Source of the DNA: Liolophura sinensis
Taxonomy: Eukaryota; Mollusca; Polyplacophora; Chitonida; Chitonidae
Length of the DNA: 64,000 nt
Assembly (NCBI RefSeq): GCF_032854445.1
Contig: NC_088295.1
Span: 82,132,644 to 82,196,643 of the forward strand
Direction: 5' to 3'
Below, in pieces: positions 25,331 to 37,209 of this stretch. How positions within the stretch are numbered: position 1 is the stretch's first letter; each line of letters starts with the position of its first letter. The notes below the pieces were generated by a model. That model made no database searches and was not told the origin of the DNA. It saw nothing but the letters and a program-made list of their open reading frames with translations. A program made the translations under genes and the position numbers.

Positions 25331-28300
25331 TTCAGTCAATTACATTATGTCATTTTAATATACATAGATTACTGTGTGGCTCTGCAGGTTACGAAACATG
25401 AGGTAGATAAATAATAATTGAAAATGGTTCTTTATCATTTAAGAAACATCTTAATCATTGGTTGTTTTCATCACGAAATCGGCAGGTGTATAAATTACCC
25501 ATAGTGATTTGACGATAATTCTGTCGAATGCTTTGGCTAAATCTAGAAATGTTACTACGCTGTATTGTTAACTGATTGATGATTGTGCCAGAGATTTGTA
25601 AACTTTGGGATTTTGATTTGTTCATGAAAACAATAATCGTTTCCCACGACATTTGTTTAGTGCTTCGGTTTTACCTTTGCAAGACGCAAAATATGCTTGA
25701 GTTTATTTCTGTAAGGTTTGTAGTTAGTGGTAGCATCAAGATTAATACTGCTTATATGTAACGTATTCTTTTTGCGTGTTGACTTTAAGATAGCATGCAT
25801 GGTGTACGATCACCCACGGTTTGTTTATTTTCACTTTCCACATGGCTATATTTGTAAGTGGAAATCATTCATTATATATAATAGTAATATCATATCTTCA
25901 GCCCCTTCCGCTATACTCCAGTCGTGTTGTTGGATTTTAGGAACAAATTGTGCTTGCTGGTCGTCAATAAGTCTTCGATATTTGACATTACGCTGACCTT
26001 TGACAGTGGCAATTTTGTGTGTCAAAATGGAAGTGAGGATAATGGTCATTGACATGTGGCAGAAAGACGCCAGATAAAATGTTGTCGTGGAAACTGGTGA
26101 ATGTTATCGATTGAAGTGGCTTTTTAGGATTTAACTTTGGTTGGTTTCGTCACTGTAGGAAAGTAATAATGGGACTTCATCGTTTCCAGAAATTGCTTGG
26201 TTGGATAATGGCGTTCAATTTGGCGAAACCTATATTGAAATCTCACATAACACATTTGGAAGTTTCAGCTTTAATCGTATCTGACACGGTATTACGACAT
26301 TATCAAAACTTTCAGTAGATTCATCAGTTGAGTGATGCAATACCGCAAATACATACCTCTCAACGGATATGAGTATTTCAACAGTTAAAGACTCATACTC
26401 CCTATTTTCGTCAATGTGTGAAATATCTTCACAGTTTTTTTGTCTTAGCCAAAGATTTAACTTTAGTTATTTCGTTCGGACGAACTTCGTAACTTTGCAA
26501 ATCAACTTTCAATTCGGACGTCTTACCAAGTCATTATTGGGGTCATGTTAGAAAAACCGGAAATACGATGACGCGTCACCGGTATTCCAGACGTTTGACT
26601 AAAAACAAGGCCCAGTTGGACGTCAGCGGAAACGGGTGCCTTATCGGGCTATGGAAATAACTCGCGCCATTAAATTCCTCAATGTGTGCGATTTTACTTA
26701 CTTTGAAATGCGATATCTTGGCTATGTAACATCACAAAAATAATAGGGCATTCAGAGAAGTCCAGTAGGTCGCCTGATTGAGCAGTTTATAATGTTAAAG
26801 TCATTTAAATATATTTAAATATTGACCTCTAAACCAAAAAAAAAAGGTGGAATGTTTGACATTGTCATACACAGATATTATGCTGTAATTATATAGTGCT
26901 GAGATCTGGTCATCAAATCAACTAGACCAAAATTATTATACTGTCACAACTGCCCCTGTTAATCGTATGAATAAGATTGCACAGCAGTGACCTTATATGT
27001 GGTGGTAAAAAGACACTGTGAGGAGTTAGTGCACAAAGGACCTGATACGGTAAGGCGAGAGGTCGGCCCAAGTGCTAGAAACTGTGCACCTCAAGAAGTG
27101 AAACTGACTATAGCTGTGATTGACAGCTGCTGACACCTTTGTGAAGCTACTACTTTTTCAGTTCTGTTTTTCGCCTCTTTTCCTGTTGTATGACGAGTGC
27201 GTCTTGACGCCCCAAAGACCCACAGAAGCGAATCTATATTACCCGTTAGCGATGTATAGGTCATTAAATGAAGACAGGGTAGCCTACTCCAGTCAAACAA
27301 ATATATTTGTCTGCATTAGACAGTGTAGAGTGCGGAAAATTACTGTGCGACAAACGTAATCTTTCGAAATTCTTGAGGAAGGCGTTAAACAACAGTCAAA
27401 TAAACAAATGTATAATATAACTTCCAGGGCTTACAAGTCCTCTAAATATTTAACATATAATGTCACATATAATGTTACATAGAAAGTCACACAGAGTGTC
27501 ACATAGAATGACAAGCTAACGACAGACGACCACGTACTCTCAAGCAGGATTCACGTATGATTTCGGTATAGTTGTCACATGTTAAGTATTATGATGTGGT
27601 AACACTTATTTAATAAAAGTTGACCTGTCTCTTTACTCACACAGAAGTGTGTAGAGAAAAACAGAGACCCACTCGGACTCTAACTCTTGCCAAAAGTTTT
27701 ACCTGTTCTTCACAGTGACTTGGTTAATACACTGTACTATGACGACTGCCTCACCGATTATGGCACAAATTTTGAGTTAACGTTTGATAAAATACACCAA
27801 AACTGATCACGTTATGAAGTTTATGTTTTACATATGAAGACAAACGTTAACCACAACGACATTTTAAAAGCACATAGGACAATATACTTTAAAGTTTCAG
27901 CATAAATATCTTTCCGGTTAATGTCTATCTTCATACAGTAAACTAAAAACACAATGTCTCATTTCTACCAAAAATTTCCGTTTTTGATTGAGAGTGCATT
28001 ATTGGTGGATTATTACTAATAACCAACTCTACTATGGCCCTGTAACTATTTTGGCCACTTCGACCAAATTTTGTGCTTCTGATTGGGAAATTTACAGAAT
28101 TGTGCTGCAATTTGGAAATTTTCACTTTCTTATCCTAACTCTCAGGGGCGAGTTCCCCGGCTTACCGTACCAGGCCGTTTGCCGCAGAGGTATTTGATAT
28201 ACAAAAGGCGAACTGCATTTGGTAATCCATGTACTATGGAAGGCCATTTCAACCCTTGAGCTTTGAGGTAAAAAGACTTCTTTGGGCTTTGACATGCAAA

Positions 28301-31300
28301 TCGCTACCGATGATTGGCTATTTGTGTACTATGGGTCGCCAGTGTAAACACCTTAACCAACTGGACACCGCCAGCGACAGCGTCTGATCCCCCTCCCCGC
28401 CCCCCCAATCACATTCCCTCTCCTTCACTTCGTATGGTGAGCTAAAAGGTTTGCATTTTGCACTTGATGTAAGATATTTTATTGATGCACATATACATTT
28501 GGTCTAGCGTTGTTTTGCTTTAAGTAAATTGTACTGGCGTCTTGTTTTGGTATGTGACCTCATATTTCGTGGAAAAGATCAATATTTTTTACAATCTCGA
28601 ACAAACTCATCACAATAATAAGCATTTTAATAGCTTTTAAGTAATATCCGTACTTCAACCAACGCAATTTTTTTCGCGCACACTTTGTCTCTGATCGGTT
28701 GAAAGCGACCCCACGCCTCATACAATGGCGTGTGAATGTTCACAGAATGGCGTTCACTATCAACAAGGAACACAAAACCATCAGAGATAAGTGCTTTATA
28801 CTGATCTAACACAATTGGTATGTTTCTCTAGACGTGATGACGTTTCAACATGCACTGACATCAGTGCTAAATGGTCATTTCTCTTTCTTTTGCTGATCCC
28901 GTTTATTGCAGTAGTTATATACAACGTTAAATCTGCTAGAAAAGTTTCTGTTCTCCCATGGGGAATCCTAAATCCCTTTGGTCATTTACACACGAGTTCT
29001 TGTATTAAGTATCACTGTCCTGTTCATCTTTTGCATAAGGAGGGCGAATAAAGTACAATCTATGTGTAAGACCGTAGTCATCAGCCCTACAGTGTCGCTT
29101 CACTGAAATTATTGACATTTTACTCGTCTAGGTGAGTTTTCACATCAGTGTACACACACCATTTTAAGTTTTCTAAGTCTCCATCTACATAGATGGAATT
29201 AAAACACCACTTATCAAAGAAAATTTCCTTGTTCCCTGCAAAATAATCATTCGTTTCACCCTTCCGCTTTGAGGAATTCAAAATTGTTACATTTTAGCTT
29301 TTGGAACGAATCCATATTCTTGTAATGTACACCTCTTGACTGTAAGAACTTTGTTCAATAGAAAATGCCGTGTACACCTCTTGAGGTTTACCTGCAATTT
29401 CACTTTGGAGTAATAAGGTCCAGATCTATACAGACAAATTTAAACTACGAAAAGCTTTCTCAAAATGCATGAAATAGCGTCAACTTCACTCTCGTGAAAG
29501 GGAGGTTCCAGTTGTATGTGTCTACTGACATCCAAACTTGCTTCGGTCATATCTGGAATGACTAAAATCATGAGTTTGTTATACCTCTAACACATTGATT
29601 TTAATACAGGTTTCAAGCTCTCGCTTTAAATACCAACTCTTTTACACACTTTGCCTTCTCAAAATCCATTTCTTTTTCATTTCAAATGCAGAAATGTTCT
29701 GCATCCCAGAAAAAAAGTGTTTCAGATTCCAGTCATATTTTTAACACAGTATTCAAAAACCAGTTTCTTAATTTCAAGCTTTTTCATTCCCGGCTTAGCT
29801 TCAGAAATTTTATAGTAGCCGGATAATTCCAAAAGTTGATATTTTTTTCATACTGTCAATTTCAGCTACAGAGTTAGATTTTTTTAGAAAATTCGTCTAC
29901 AGTTACTTTAGCACAAACCATGGTGTTAAATGTACAATGCGACTTTTTGTAATAGCATCGCCCAGTTCAGTAAACTTCTCAGACCAAAGTCGAAACAAAA
30001 ATGTTTCGATTGTTTTTAAATTGGGTACATACATGTTTACTAAAACAATATATGCCCACAGAATTGCATCAATCGTAGCTTAAGATTGTTCATTTCCCGT
30101 ACAAGCCTCCAATTGTGTGATACGAACTTCATATGACAGTAATAGTCAAAAAGTAAAAGCTAAGAACAACTGAAAATTGTTCTTTCTACATCACAAATAT
30201 ACCTTTTTTAAAAACCATTTTAATATAACAGTTCCTGTACTTCAGTCTGTCAGGGCCCATGACGCGCGCGTGGGTGGATATCGATGTCCTCGGTAACTGG
30301 TATAAATGCGTAGCTGTCACGCAAGTGCTACTTTTTGCACCCGACACTTTGTGGGGACCGTCACACAGTTCCAATAGCAGAGGTCGGGGGTTCCAATCCA
30401 AAAGCACTATAGTGCTTGAAAAGATGTATCTGCTTAGCTGAACTGCTAGTTAGTCATTTTTGATGCAATTTTGCAGGATGTGCCATTTAACTGTCTCAAA
30501 AGATGTTACCATAACTAGGGTGTTTCTTAATAAAATAAGTTATACTCACTACCAAAATAACCTTTAGTCAGTGACACCTAACCCTGGAAGCTCTACACAT
30601 TGATATAATGTTCGTCTATATTATTACAAGAAAAATACAGATGGAATACTCTTTCTAAGTAATATTGTTGAACTCAGTGATTGTTTTGGAATACTTATGA
30701 CGTTACCCGAGGCAATAAGTTCTTAATGTCAAAAACAGGCTTATGGAATTTAACATTATAAAGTATAATAACTGCCATTTCTTTGTAATAAAATGAACGT
30801 CCAATATATGGAAATGTAAAGCTTGTGGTGTGACGTGTCACTCCTGAAAGGCTATTTTGGTAGAGAGGATGACTGAATATAGGCGACATGTTAACAGGCC
30901 ATAAAGGTTTTTCCACATGTTGTTAGCTGCTAAATAATTTATAACTGAGTAGTACATTGTCGACCAGGGTTGCAACATGTATCTAGGCCGGCACGTGTGT
31001 CCGTGACTCCGTAGGTATACAGAAAAACTATCAACGCCTCCTTAGGTGTACAGAAAAACTATAAACGCCTGAGGCGAATGCGGTAGCTTATCCAAAGCGG
31101 ATTGGCCAATCAGAAACCTAGGTTTTTCTTTACATTTTATGACTTAAATAGTTAATTATACCGATTTTCTCTGAATAATGCCTTTTTATGATACGTGCAC
31201 TGAACGGTATCTACGAAAGTGACTGGTTTTTAACAACTGATTTATCCTTAATAAAGAAATAGTGTCAAGATTTATTATTTATTGATAGTTGGTTACCCGT

Positions 31301-31368
31301 GTATGTATTGTTACAATGAGATTAAAAATGGGACATTAATCTGAGTAATATGTCTGTCTGAGTAATAA
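25331..31368. other. No gene seen in about 6 kb
   Basis: AT-rich sequence with only short ORFs in all frames and no domain, splice-border pattern or codon bias that I can support. A short 12-15-bp direct repeat based on GTCACATATAAT lies near 27460-27512. A 28-bp direct repeat (TACAGAAAAACTAT core) lies at about 31011-31070. A pyrimidine run is at 28389-28407. Confidence 0.5.
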
Positions 31369-31548
31369 GTCTGTTGCCTGAATGATGCTAGAATGTATTC
31401 TGCTATTGCAGCAAATTGTTCTGTTAAATATAACACTTATTAAATATAACATACATATTGTATTAATTCAACATAAAGATTCTATTAGACTAACAGAATG
31501 TTATGTTATATAAACAGAGTACATTCTACCATCACTCATACAACAGAT
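31369..31548. mobile_element. MITE-like element, copy 1 (TIRs about 28 bp)
   Basis: The left end (GTCTGTTGCCTGAATGATGC from 31369) is the near-perfect reverse complement of the right end, 31521-31548 (ACATTCTACCATCACTCATA followed by CAACAGAT). The 180-bp element has no coding capacity. Its interior (ATTCTGCTATTGCAG, TTCTGTTAAATATA, TATTAGACTAA) is shared with the copy at 39725-39921, so this is a family of non-autonomous DNA transposons. Superfamily is not assignable. Confidence 0.75.
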
Positions 31549-32386
31549 TTTTGGTTCAAATTAACAGATTAATTTTTTGAGTGTAAGTACCACAAAATGG
31601 AGAGAAAATAAGGTTAATGGTGTTACTAAATATAGAAATGCCCCGTTAGTGTGGGCGCAGGTATTAACTATCGCTGGGTTCTGTGCTCAGGTAAATTACA
31701 AGGATTTTAGTATTTTTATTATGTAAGTTTATTATTGAATGTAACTATTTTATGTGATTTATCTATCAACATGGCCATGTACTGCAAACAGGACAATATT
31801 TACTATTCGCGAGGTAGTACGATAAAGAGTAACATCTCTACGCGATCAGGAATAGCATTTTACCATGAACTAACGCCGTTAAACGATGTCATTAGGCGCA
31901 GCATTATTAACCACCAGAAGGTACTGGTCTTAGGCCTACATTTCTGTCTGTTGGAAATACAAATACTTTGCAAGTTTTTGCAAATACTTTTTATGTCTAG
32001 GACTCAAGTTGATAGCATCTAAGCGGACTGCTTCATCCGCTGCATGGCTGTTCTAGATATAAATATCGTCATGAGCCACATACTCGAACCCTTTGGATTC
32101 ACCCGTGCGTGTGTTGCTTCGGAGTTTGTTTTTCGTGATATGAACTTGATTGTGTTACCCCTCAGTGGTTATATGCGCGATTCCCAATGAAATTTCTTTA
32201 TAATTTTCTGCTGTTTTCTCTGGTGTTAGTAAATACTTTTTATTGAAACATTTGTCCATTTATATGTATTTTCACAGTGTTAAGTCTTATAGTCTGGTTA
32301 AAGCTATGACTGAGCGGGTGTGTAATACAAATGTGTACTCTGTAGAGATGATTTTAAAGCTCAACACGGATAATATATGTTAGCTA
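31549..32386. other. No gene seen
   Basis: AT-rich sequence. The 95-codon plus-strand ORF at 31735-32022 shows no domain and is probably spurious. Confidence 0.5.
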
Positions 32387-32470
32387 CATGCATTCTAAGG
32401 GTTCCTTTGTCGTCATATGACTGAAAAATTGTTAAGTACGACGTTAAACCCCAAACATTCACTCACTCGC
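32387..32470 (+). mobile_element. SINE-1 3'-tail fragment
   Basis: Only the 3' end of the SINE-1 family is present: ACATGCATTCTAAGGGTTCC, then GTCGTCATATGACTGAAAAA and GTACGACGTTAAACCCCAAA, then CACTCACTC. The 5'-truncated form is typical of LINE-driven reverse transcription that stopped early. Confidence 0.8.
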
Positions 32471-33984
32471 TAATAGCACCACCAATAAACGGACGCATAA
32501 AACAGATGTTTTTACGTAGACTTATTATCCGAAAAGAAGAAAAATTAAGATGGTGACTCTGTGGTGTAAAAAGTCATTTTGGCAGGCAGTGTTAGGCAAT
32601 GCGGCAGGAAATAGGCAAACGAAAGTGAAACAAGTGGACAAGTATTTGGACCATCCTGGTGCCTTTACAACTGGACATTTCGTGAAAGGGGATACATATT
32701 GCTTGAAAAAACGATTAGGGGTACTAACAGATAATACTGTAAAATATATAAAAATATTGGCTTCATCCACAGCTGTAATGAAAGGGAAACTTATTTTGAT
32801 TAGAAGTTGAAGATATCGTGCACGTCATAAAAGTGTCTAACAATAAATCTGTGAGTTTCGAAACCTTCACATCCTACAAGAGAAGCTGATCACAGAACTT
32901 ATATGCTCAGTGTCGGACGGACGGAAGAACTCATCTCATTCTCAAACTCCAAATCCTTTTGGACGGAGAACAAAACGGACAACGTGCTACAATGGGCTAT
33001 GTTCTGTGGGAAGGTCCTTGCAAATATGGCGGACCTTACAGGCAATCCCAAAAATGAATATGCACTTCACCCTTTAATAATAGGCTGTGCATTCTGAAAG
33101 TGTAATCGAAACGCCATTACGACACGTGCCTTGTGTTTTCTCCTACCTAAATATTATATAGGCGATTTAGAAATTCCGGACGAATCGTTAGCCAGGTACA
33201 ACTTTGTCTGACAGCGACCAGAAATTACTTGTATGTTTTAGTTGCTCTTTACAGAATTCAGCTGGAAAAGTTGAGGCTTACGAATATTATAGCGAATGGG
33301 AATACATATGATACATTCAGGAGAAAGTAGGTGTGTTTAATGATGTTTAAGTATTCAGGCTTCCCAGCACAGACTTCTGACCTAAAGTTTAGTCACGATC
33401 TTGAGGTGTAACCCTGACAGGTTTTCCCACAAAAATTTCCCCTGCTATATTACTGTGAACTGACTGACGCCATATCGGTGTCCAGCGTTTACACCATTTT
33501 TCAAGCTTATCGCGAAGCAGTGTAATAACGAAAAAGGTTTATTGGTGCACGACAGCTCTGACTTTCTAGCAGTGAGAGTTGACGTCATCCACAAAGGTGT
33601 TATGCTAGAAGCTGTCTCACCTTGTGTTGTGCTCTGTCAACCAAAAGGGCGTAAAGTTAATTGAATATAGGCGGCGAAGCAGACGTTCGTATACCAGCCG
33701 TCAACCATAATGGGCCTTCCGGATCAAGAATCTCAAAAGTCGAATAAAAAAAAACAAATTCCAAAACAACTTTCGACACAAACCGCCAAAGAGCTAAGAA
33801 TTGTATAAAGTAAGAAAAGGATTCGTGCAAAGAGAAGCAGTGAGACAGAATATTCTAGGTGCATTGATTAAATTAGTAACTAAATAGTCTACCATGCTAC
33901 AATAGTTCATGCTTTGTCGTTAAGTATGTTTATGTATGCGATTTGATTGCAGCTACTCATGTATCTAACATTTTCATCTTGCGA
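32471..33984. other. No gene seen
   Basis: Overlapping plus and minus ORFs near 32525-32810 are mutually antisense and have no recognisable domain. I find nothing else supportable. Confidence 0.45.
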
Positions 33985-34213
33985 TCTTAAAAGACGGTTA
34001 GGGCCATGCGAGCGCGGCGCAATGACCCAGGAGCCTCTTGCCAATGCGGTCGCTGTGAGTTCAAGTCCAGATCATGCTGGTTTCCAAGCTGGAAGATCTT
34101 CCAGCAACCTGCGGATGGCCTTGGGTTTCCCTCGGGCTCTGCCCGAATGCTGGTCACCGTCGTATTAGTGAAATGCTCTTGGGTAAGGGGCTCAAATAAA
34201 TCTATAAATAAAA
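33985..34213 (+). mobile_element. SINE-2 copy, diverged
   Basis: It contains the SINE-2 landmarks in order: GCAATGACCCAGGAGCCTCT, box-B-like GTGAGTTCAAGTCCAG, CCAGCAACCTGCGGATGG, CGTCGTATTAGTGAAATG and an AAATAAA-rich tail. The part between TGGTTTCC and CAGCAACC is altered. Confidence 0.8.
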
Positions 34214-34970
34214 TATGATCAACACTACATGGGCTTTCTTAGTATTTTAACCAGACATCTAGCCATTATTTTGCCTGCTTCATTCTTTGTGGAAATAGCT
34301 TCCAACGCCTACGATAAAACGCATTTGAGTTGATCTTGTCATTTACCACTAATAAATTTGACATCATATTAACTTATTCATTATGGTGGTATCACATTGA
34401 ATCCAGGATTGATCTTGCATAAGAGTCAAAGAAAATCGATGTTTCGCAACACAAATCCCTATAACAGACAGAAGGAAGATATATGACACGTATCAACAAG
34501 ATATGTAATTAATTAAGTAATTAATCCAATCAAAGAATTTTTACAACCGCTGAAAAGTAAAAGCTACAGGGGGAAAACACGATTATAACTTACCACAGTG
34601 GTGGGAACGAAATCAAATTGCCAGCGTCGGCTGTTCAGTAATATCCCAACTGTCGAAAGAAGGAGCCAGACCCTTCGCTTATTGAACGTCAGTAGACTAC
34701 TGGGGTATTCAGTTCAGCACGCCCACTTTTGTTATTGTGGGTAAGGGTGACCAAGGGCAGGGAGCTAACTGAAAGGGTCCGCCTTTGCTTGTGAACCACT
34801 CCTAGTTATAAAACAAACTTAAACGAGTCAATATCTTTGGACATGATGACTATTGCTGATAGCTTTGGTCTGGTCTCAATCATATAGGATATATCTGCTT
34901 TCTCTGGAGAGAATTTAGGGGTTTTAATATGTAAGTATACTGTCATTATAGCCCAGCGTCCAATCCCAGA
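34214..34970. other. No gene seen
   Basis: AT-rich spacer between two SINE insertions with only short random ORFs. Confidence 0.45.
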
Positions 34971-35297
34971 GACCGGCACAGTTGGTAGAGCGTCCGCTTC
35001 AGGAGCGCTAGACCCGAGGTCAATCCTGAGTCGAGTCACACCTAAGACCTTAGAGAGCCTCGCTTGGCGTTCAGCACGAAGGGGATAATACGACTGGTTG
35101 ACCCGTATCAGTATAATGGCTCGGGCCGGGTGGCTTACTTGGGTAAGGCGCCTCAGTGAAGCAGCACTAGATAAAAGAACGGTGGAAATCCGTCCTGCAA
35201 CAAGGAGGCACATCACATGCACTCTTTGGATTCCTTCGTCGTCATATGACTGAAAAACGGTTAAGTACGACGTTAAACCCCAAGCACTCACTCACTC
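34971..35297 (+). mobile_element. SINE-1, full-length tRNA-derived retroposon
   Basis: The head resembles a tRNA: box-A-like CAGTTGGTAGAGCGTCCGC and box-B-like GAGGTCAATCCTGAG. A unique body with GGTGGAAATCCGTCCTGCAA follows, then a tail GTACGACGTTAAACCCCAAG with CTCACTCACTC. Flanks CCAATCCCAGA (34960-34970) and CCAGTCCCAGA (35297-35307) form an 11-bp target-site duplication with one mismatch. The 161-codon minus-strand ORF across it is antisense to the SINE and not a gene. Confidence 0.88.
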
Positions 35298-35611
35298 CAG
35301 TCCCAGACGACAGTATTCATCTCAAATGACCAAATAAGAAAATCTATGAAGAATTGCCCAAATTTTAAAGAGATCATACAGAGTATAGTTTATATATGTT
35401 GAAAAGTTCTTGTGTCGTCATCATCAGAAATCAATATAAATATTTTTATAGCAGTTCTTCTGTAAATATTTTCTTCAACGAGTTTTACGTTACACATCAA
35501 CAGAAAATCATTTGATTTCTGTGTTTTCAGACAATCTGTCAGTGCGTTTGCATGGTATACCCTTCTTTTTGGGAAACACCCTGTAGTGGGGAGAAATTGA
35601 ACCTTGGTATG
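35298..35611. other. No gene seen
   Basis: AT-rich spacer between SINE copies; no ORF with support. Confidence 0.45.
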
Positions 35612-35780
35612 TATATATTTGAATGGTGTTATACGCCGTATTCAAGAGTATTTCACTTATACGACGGTGGCTTGTGTTATTTTGGGAGGAATCCGTACAG
35701 AGCCCGAGGAAAACCACGATCATCCACAGGTTGCTGGCAAAGCTGCCCACTTACGGCCGGAGAGGAAGTCAGCGTGAACA
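35612..35780 (-). mobile_element. SINE-2 copy, 5'-truncated
   Basis: Reverse-orientation SINE-2: TACGCCGTATTCAAGAGTAT, CACTTATACGACGGTGGC, GAGCCCGAGGAAAACCACGA and CGGCCGGAGAGGAAGTCAGC. It ends before the tRNA-like head. It abuts a second copy on the same strand. Confidence 0.85.
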
Positions 35781-36022
35781 GGATTTACTTACTTATTTAT
35801 TTGTTTGATTGGTGTTTCACGCCGTACTCAAGAATATTTCACTTATACGACGGCGGCCAGCATTACGCTGGGTGGAAACCGGGCAAAGCTCGGGGGAAAC
35901 CCCATTTGCTGAAGACCGTCCCACGTACGCATGAACAGGACTCAAAACGACGGCGTTGGTGAGAGGCTCCTGGGCCATTGCGATGCGCTGGCATGCTAAG
36001 ACCGTCGGGCTCGGAGGTCCCC
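35781..36022 (-). mobile_element. SINE-2 copy, adjacent to the previous one
   Basis: Starts with TTATTTATTTGTTTGATTGG, the reverse complement of the A-rich 3' tail, followed by CACGCCGTACTCAAGAATAT, CACTTATACGACGGCGGCCA and GAGGCTCCTGGGCCATTGCG toward the head. The two adjacent same-strand copies suggest insertion of one into the A-rich tail of the other. Confidence 0.85.
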
Positions 36023-36619
36023 TGTATGCATATACTGTGTTTTCTTGTGGCAGGGCGAGTGCACTATACACTGGTAAAAAAAAAACAAGTAAGTATGTAA
36101 GCCGATACCTCGCTTCACTACTTCGCTTTCTCGCTGCCTCGGCATCCAACAAAAACAGTCAGGAATCTCCCACTAGCTACGCATGGGTGTTTGGGGCCTG
36201 TTATTTGAATGTGAACTACCCCGGTGCCTCATTAAGTATTGTATTGTATTAAACAACACGCTGATGACGAACATACTAACCACGTCTTTTTCATAACACC
36301 AGCATCCGGAACTAATATTACGTAACCTCCGTGACCTCAGGACGCCACTTCAAAGCAGAGTGGGAAATGCAGCTGGATGGGGGAGTTCATTGAAACTGTG
36401 ATGAAGAGGGTTTCCTCCCACCATGTAAGATTACTAAAACATACACCAGTCATTACTCTGAGTCCATGTTTTATTTTCATGCGCACATATGGAAGAGAGA
36501 TAAATCACTCGGAGATAATCCAATATAATAGTGGCAAACTGACAAAGATGCCATCAAAGCTGTCGGAGGTTCTACAGATACAATAATACTGCATAGCACA
36601 ACACAGTTATTACCATTAC
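36023..36619. other. No gene seen
   Basis: Contains a short stretch near 36103-36142 (ACCTCGCTTCACTACTTCGC) resembling the hairpin arms at 37148-37209. I find no supportable coding sequence. Confidence 0.45.
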
Positions 36620-36822
36620 GTTCAGCTCATGCTGGTTTCCTCTCCGACCGTAAGCGGGAAGGTCTGCAGCAACCTGCGGATGGTCGTGGGTTTCCCCCGG
36701 GCTCTGCCTGGTTTCCTCCCACCATAATGCTGGCCGCCGTCGTATAAGTGAAATATTCTTGAGTACGGCGTAAAGCAACAATTGAGTAATAAATAAGTAA
36801 ACAAACAAATAATTAATAAATC
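36620..36822 (+). mobile_element. SINE-2 copy, 5'-truncated
   Basis: Contains CTCATGCTGGTTTCCTCTCC, CAACCTGCGGATGGTCGTGG, CCACCATAATGCTGGCCGCC and GAAATATTCTTGAGTACGGC, then an AATAAATAAGT-type tail. Confidence 0.85.
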
Positions 36823-37147
36823 AAATTTCAGATTCCTCCCACGAACCAGTACTGAAATATGGTGTAGTCAAGATTAATAAGACGAGCAACGATGGAGGTA
36901 AAAGCGATTACTACATATGCTCCAACAAAAATCTTACCCAGCGCCACATCCCCTACCCCCCAACTTTTGGACTCCAATTTCTAAAATTCCCTTCACATCT
37001 CAGCTAAATAGAAATACTAACTTAGGTGGGACTATTACATAACAGTTTCAGGGCCTGACAATTAGATTGTGTTTCATTTCAACCGGCATCGCACAGTGGA
37101 ATGGATGAGCCTAACAGTAAAATGATAAATAACTGCGACCTGGCTGT

Positions 37148-37209
37148 CTCGCTACTTAGCTGCCTCGCCCCTGCCAAAAGTAGATGTAGCGAGGCAGCGA
37201 AGTAGCGAG
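37148..37209. repeat. Imperfect palindrome, 21-bp arms
   Basis: The left arm (37148-37168, CTCGCTACTTAGCTGCCTCG + C) and right arm (37189-37209) are reverse complements with one mismatch, around a 20-base loop. Function is unknown. Confidence 0.8.

Noticed and set aside
34806-35291. 161-codon minus-strand ORF
   Set aside because: It lies antisense to a full-length SINE-1.
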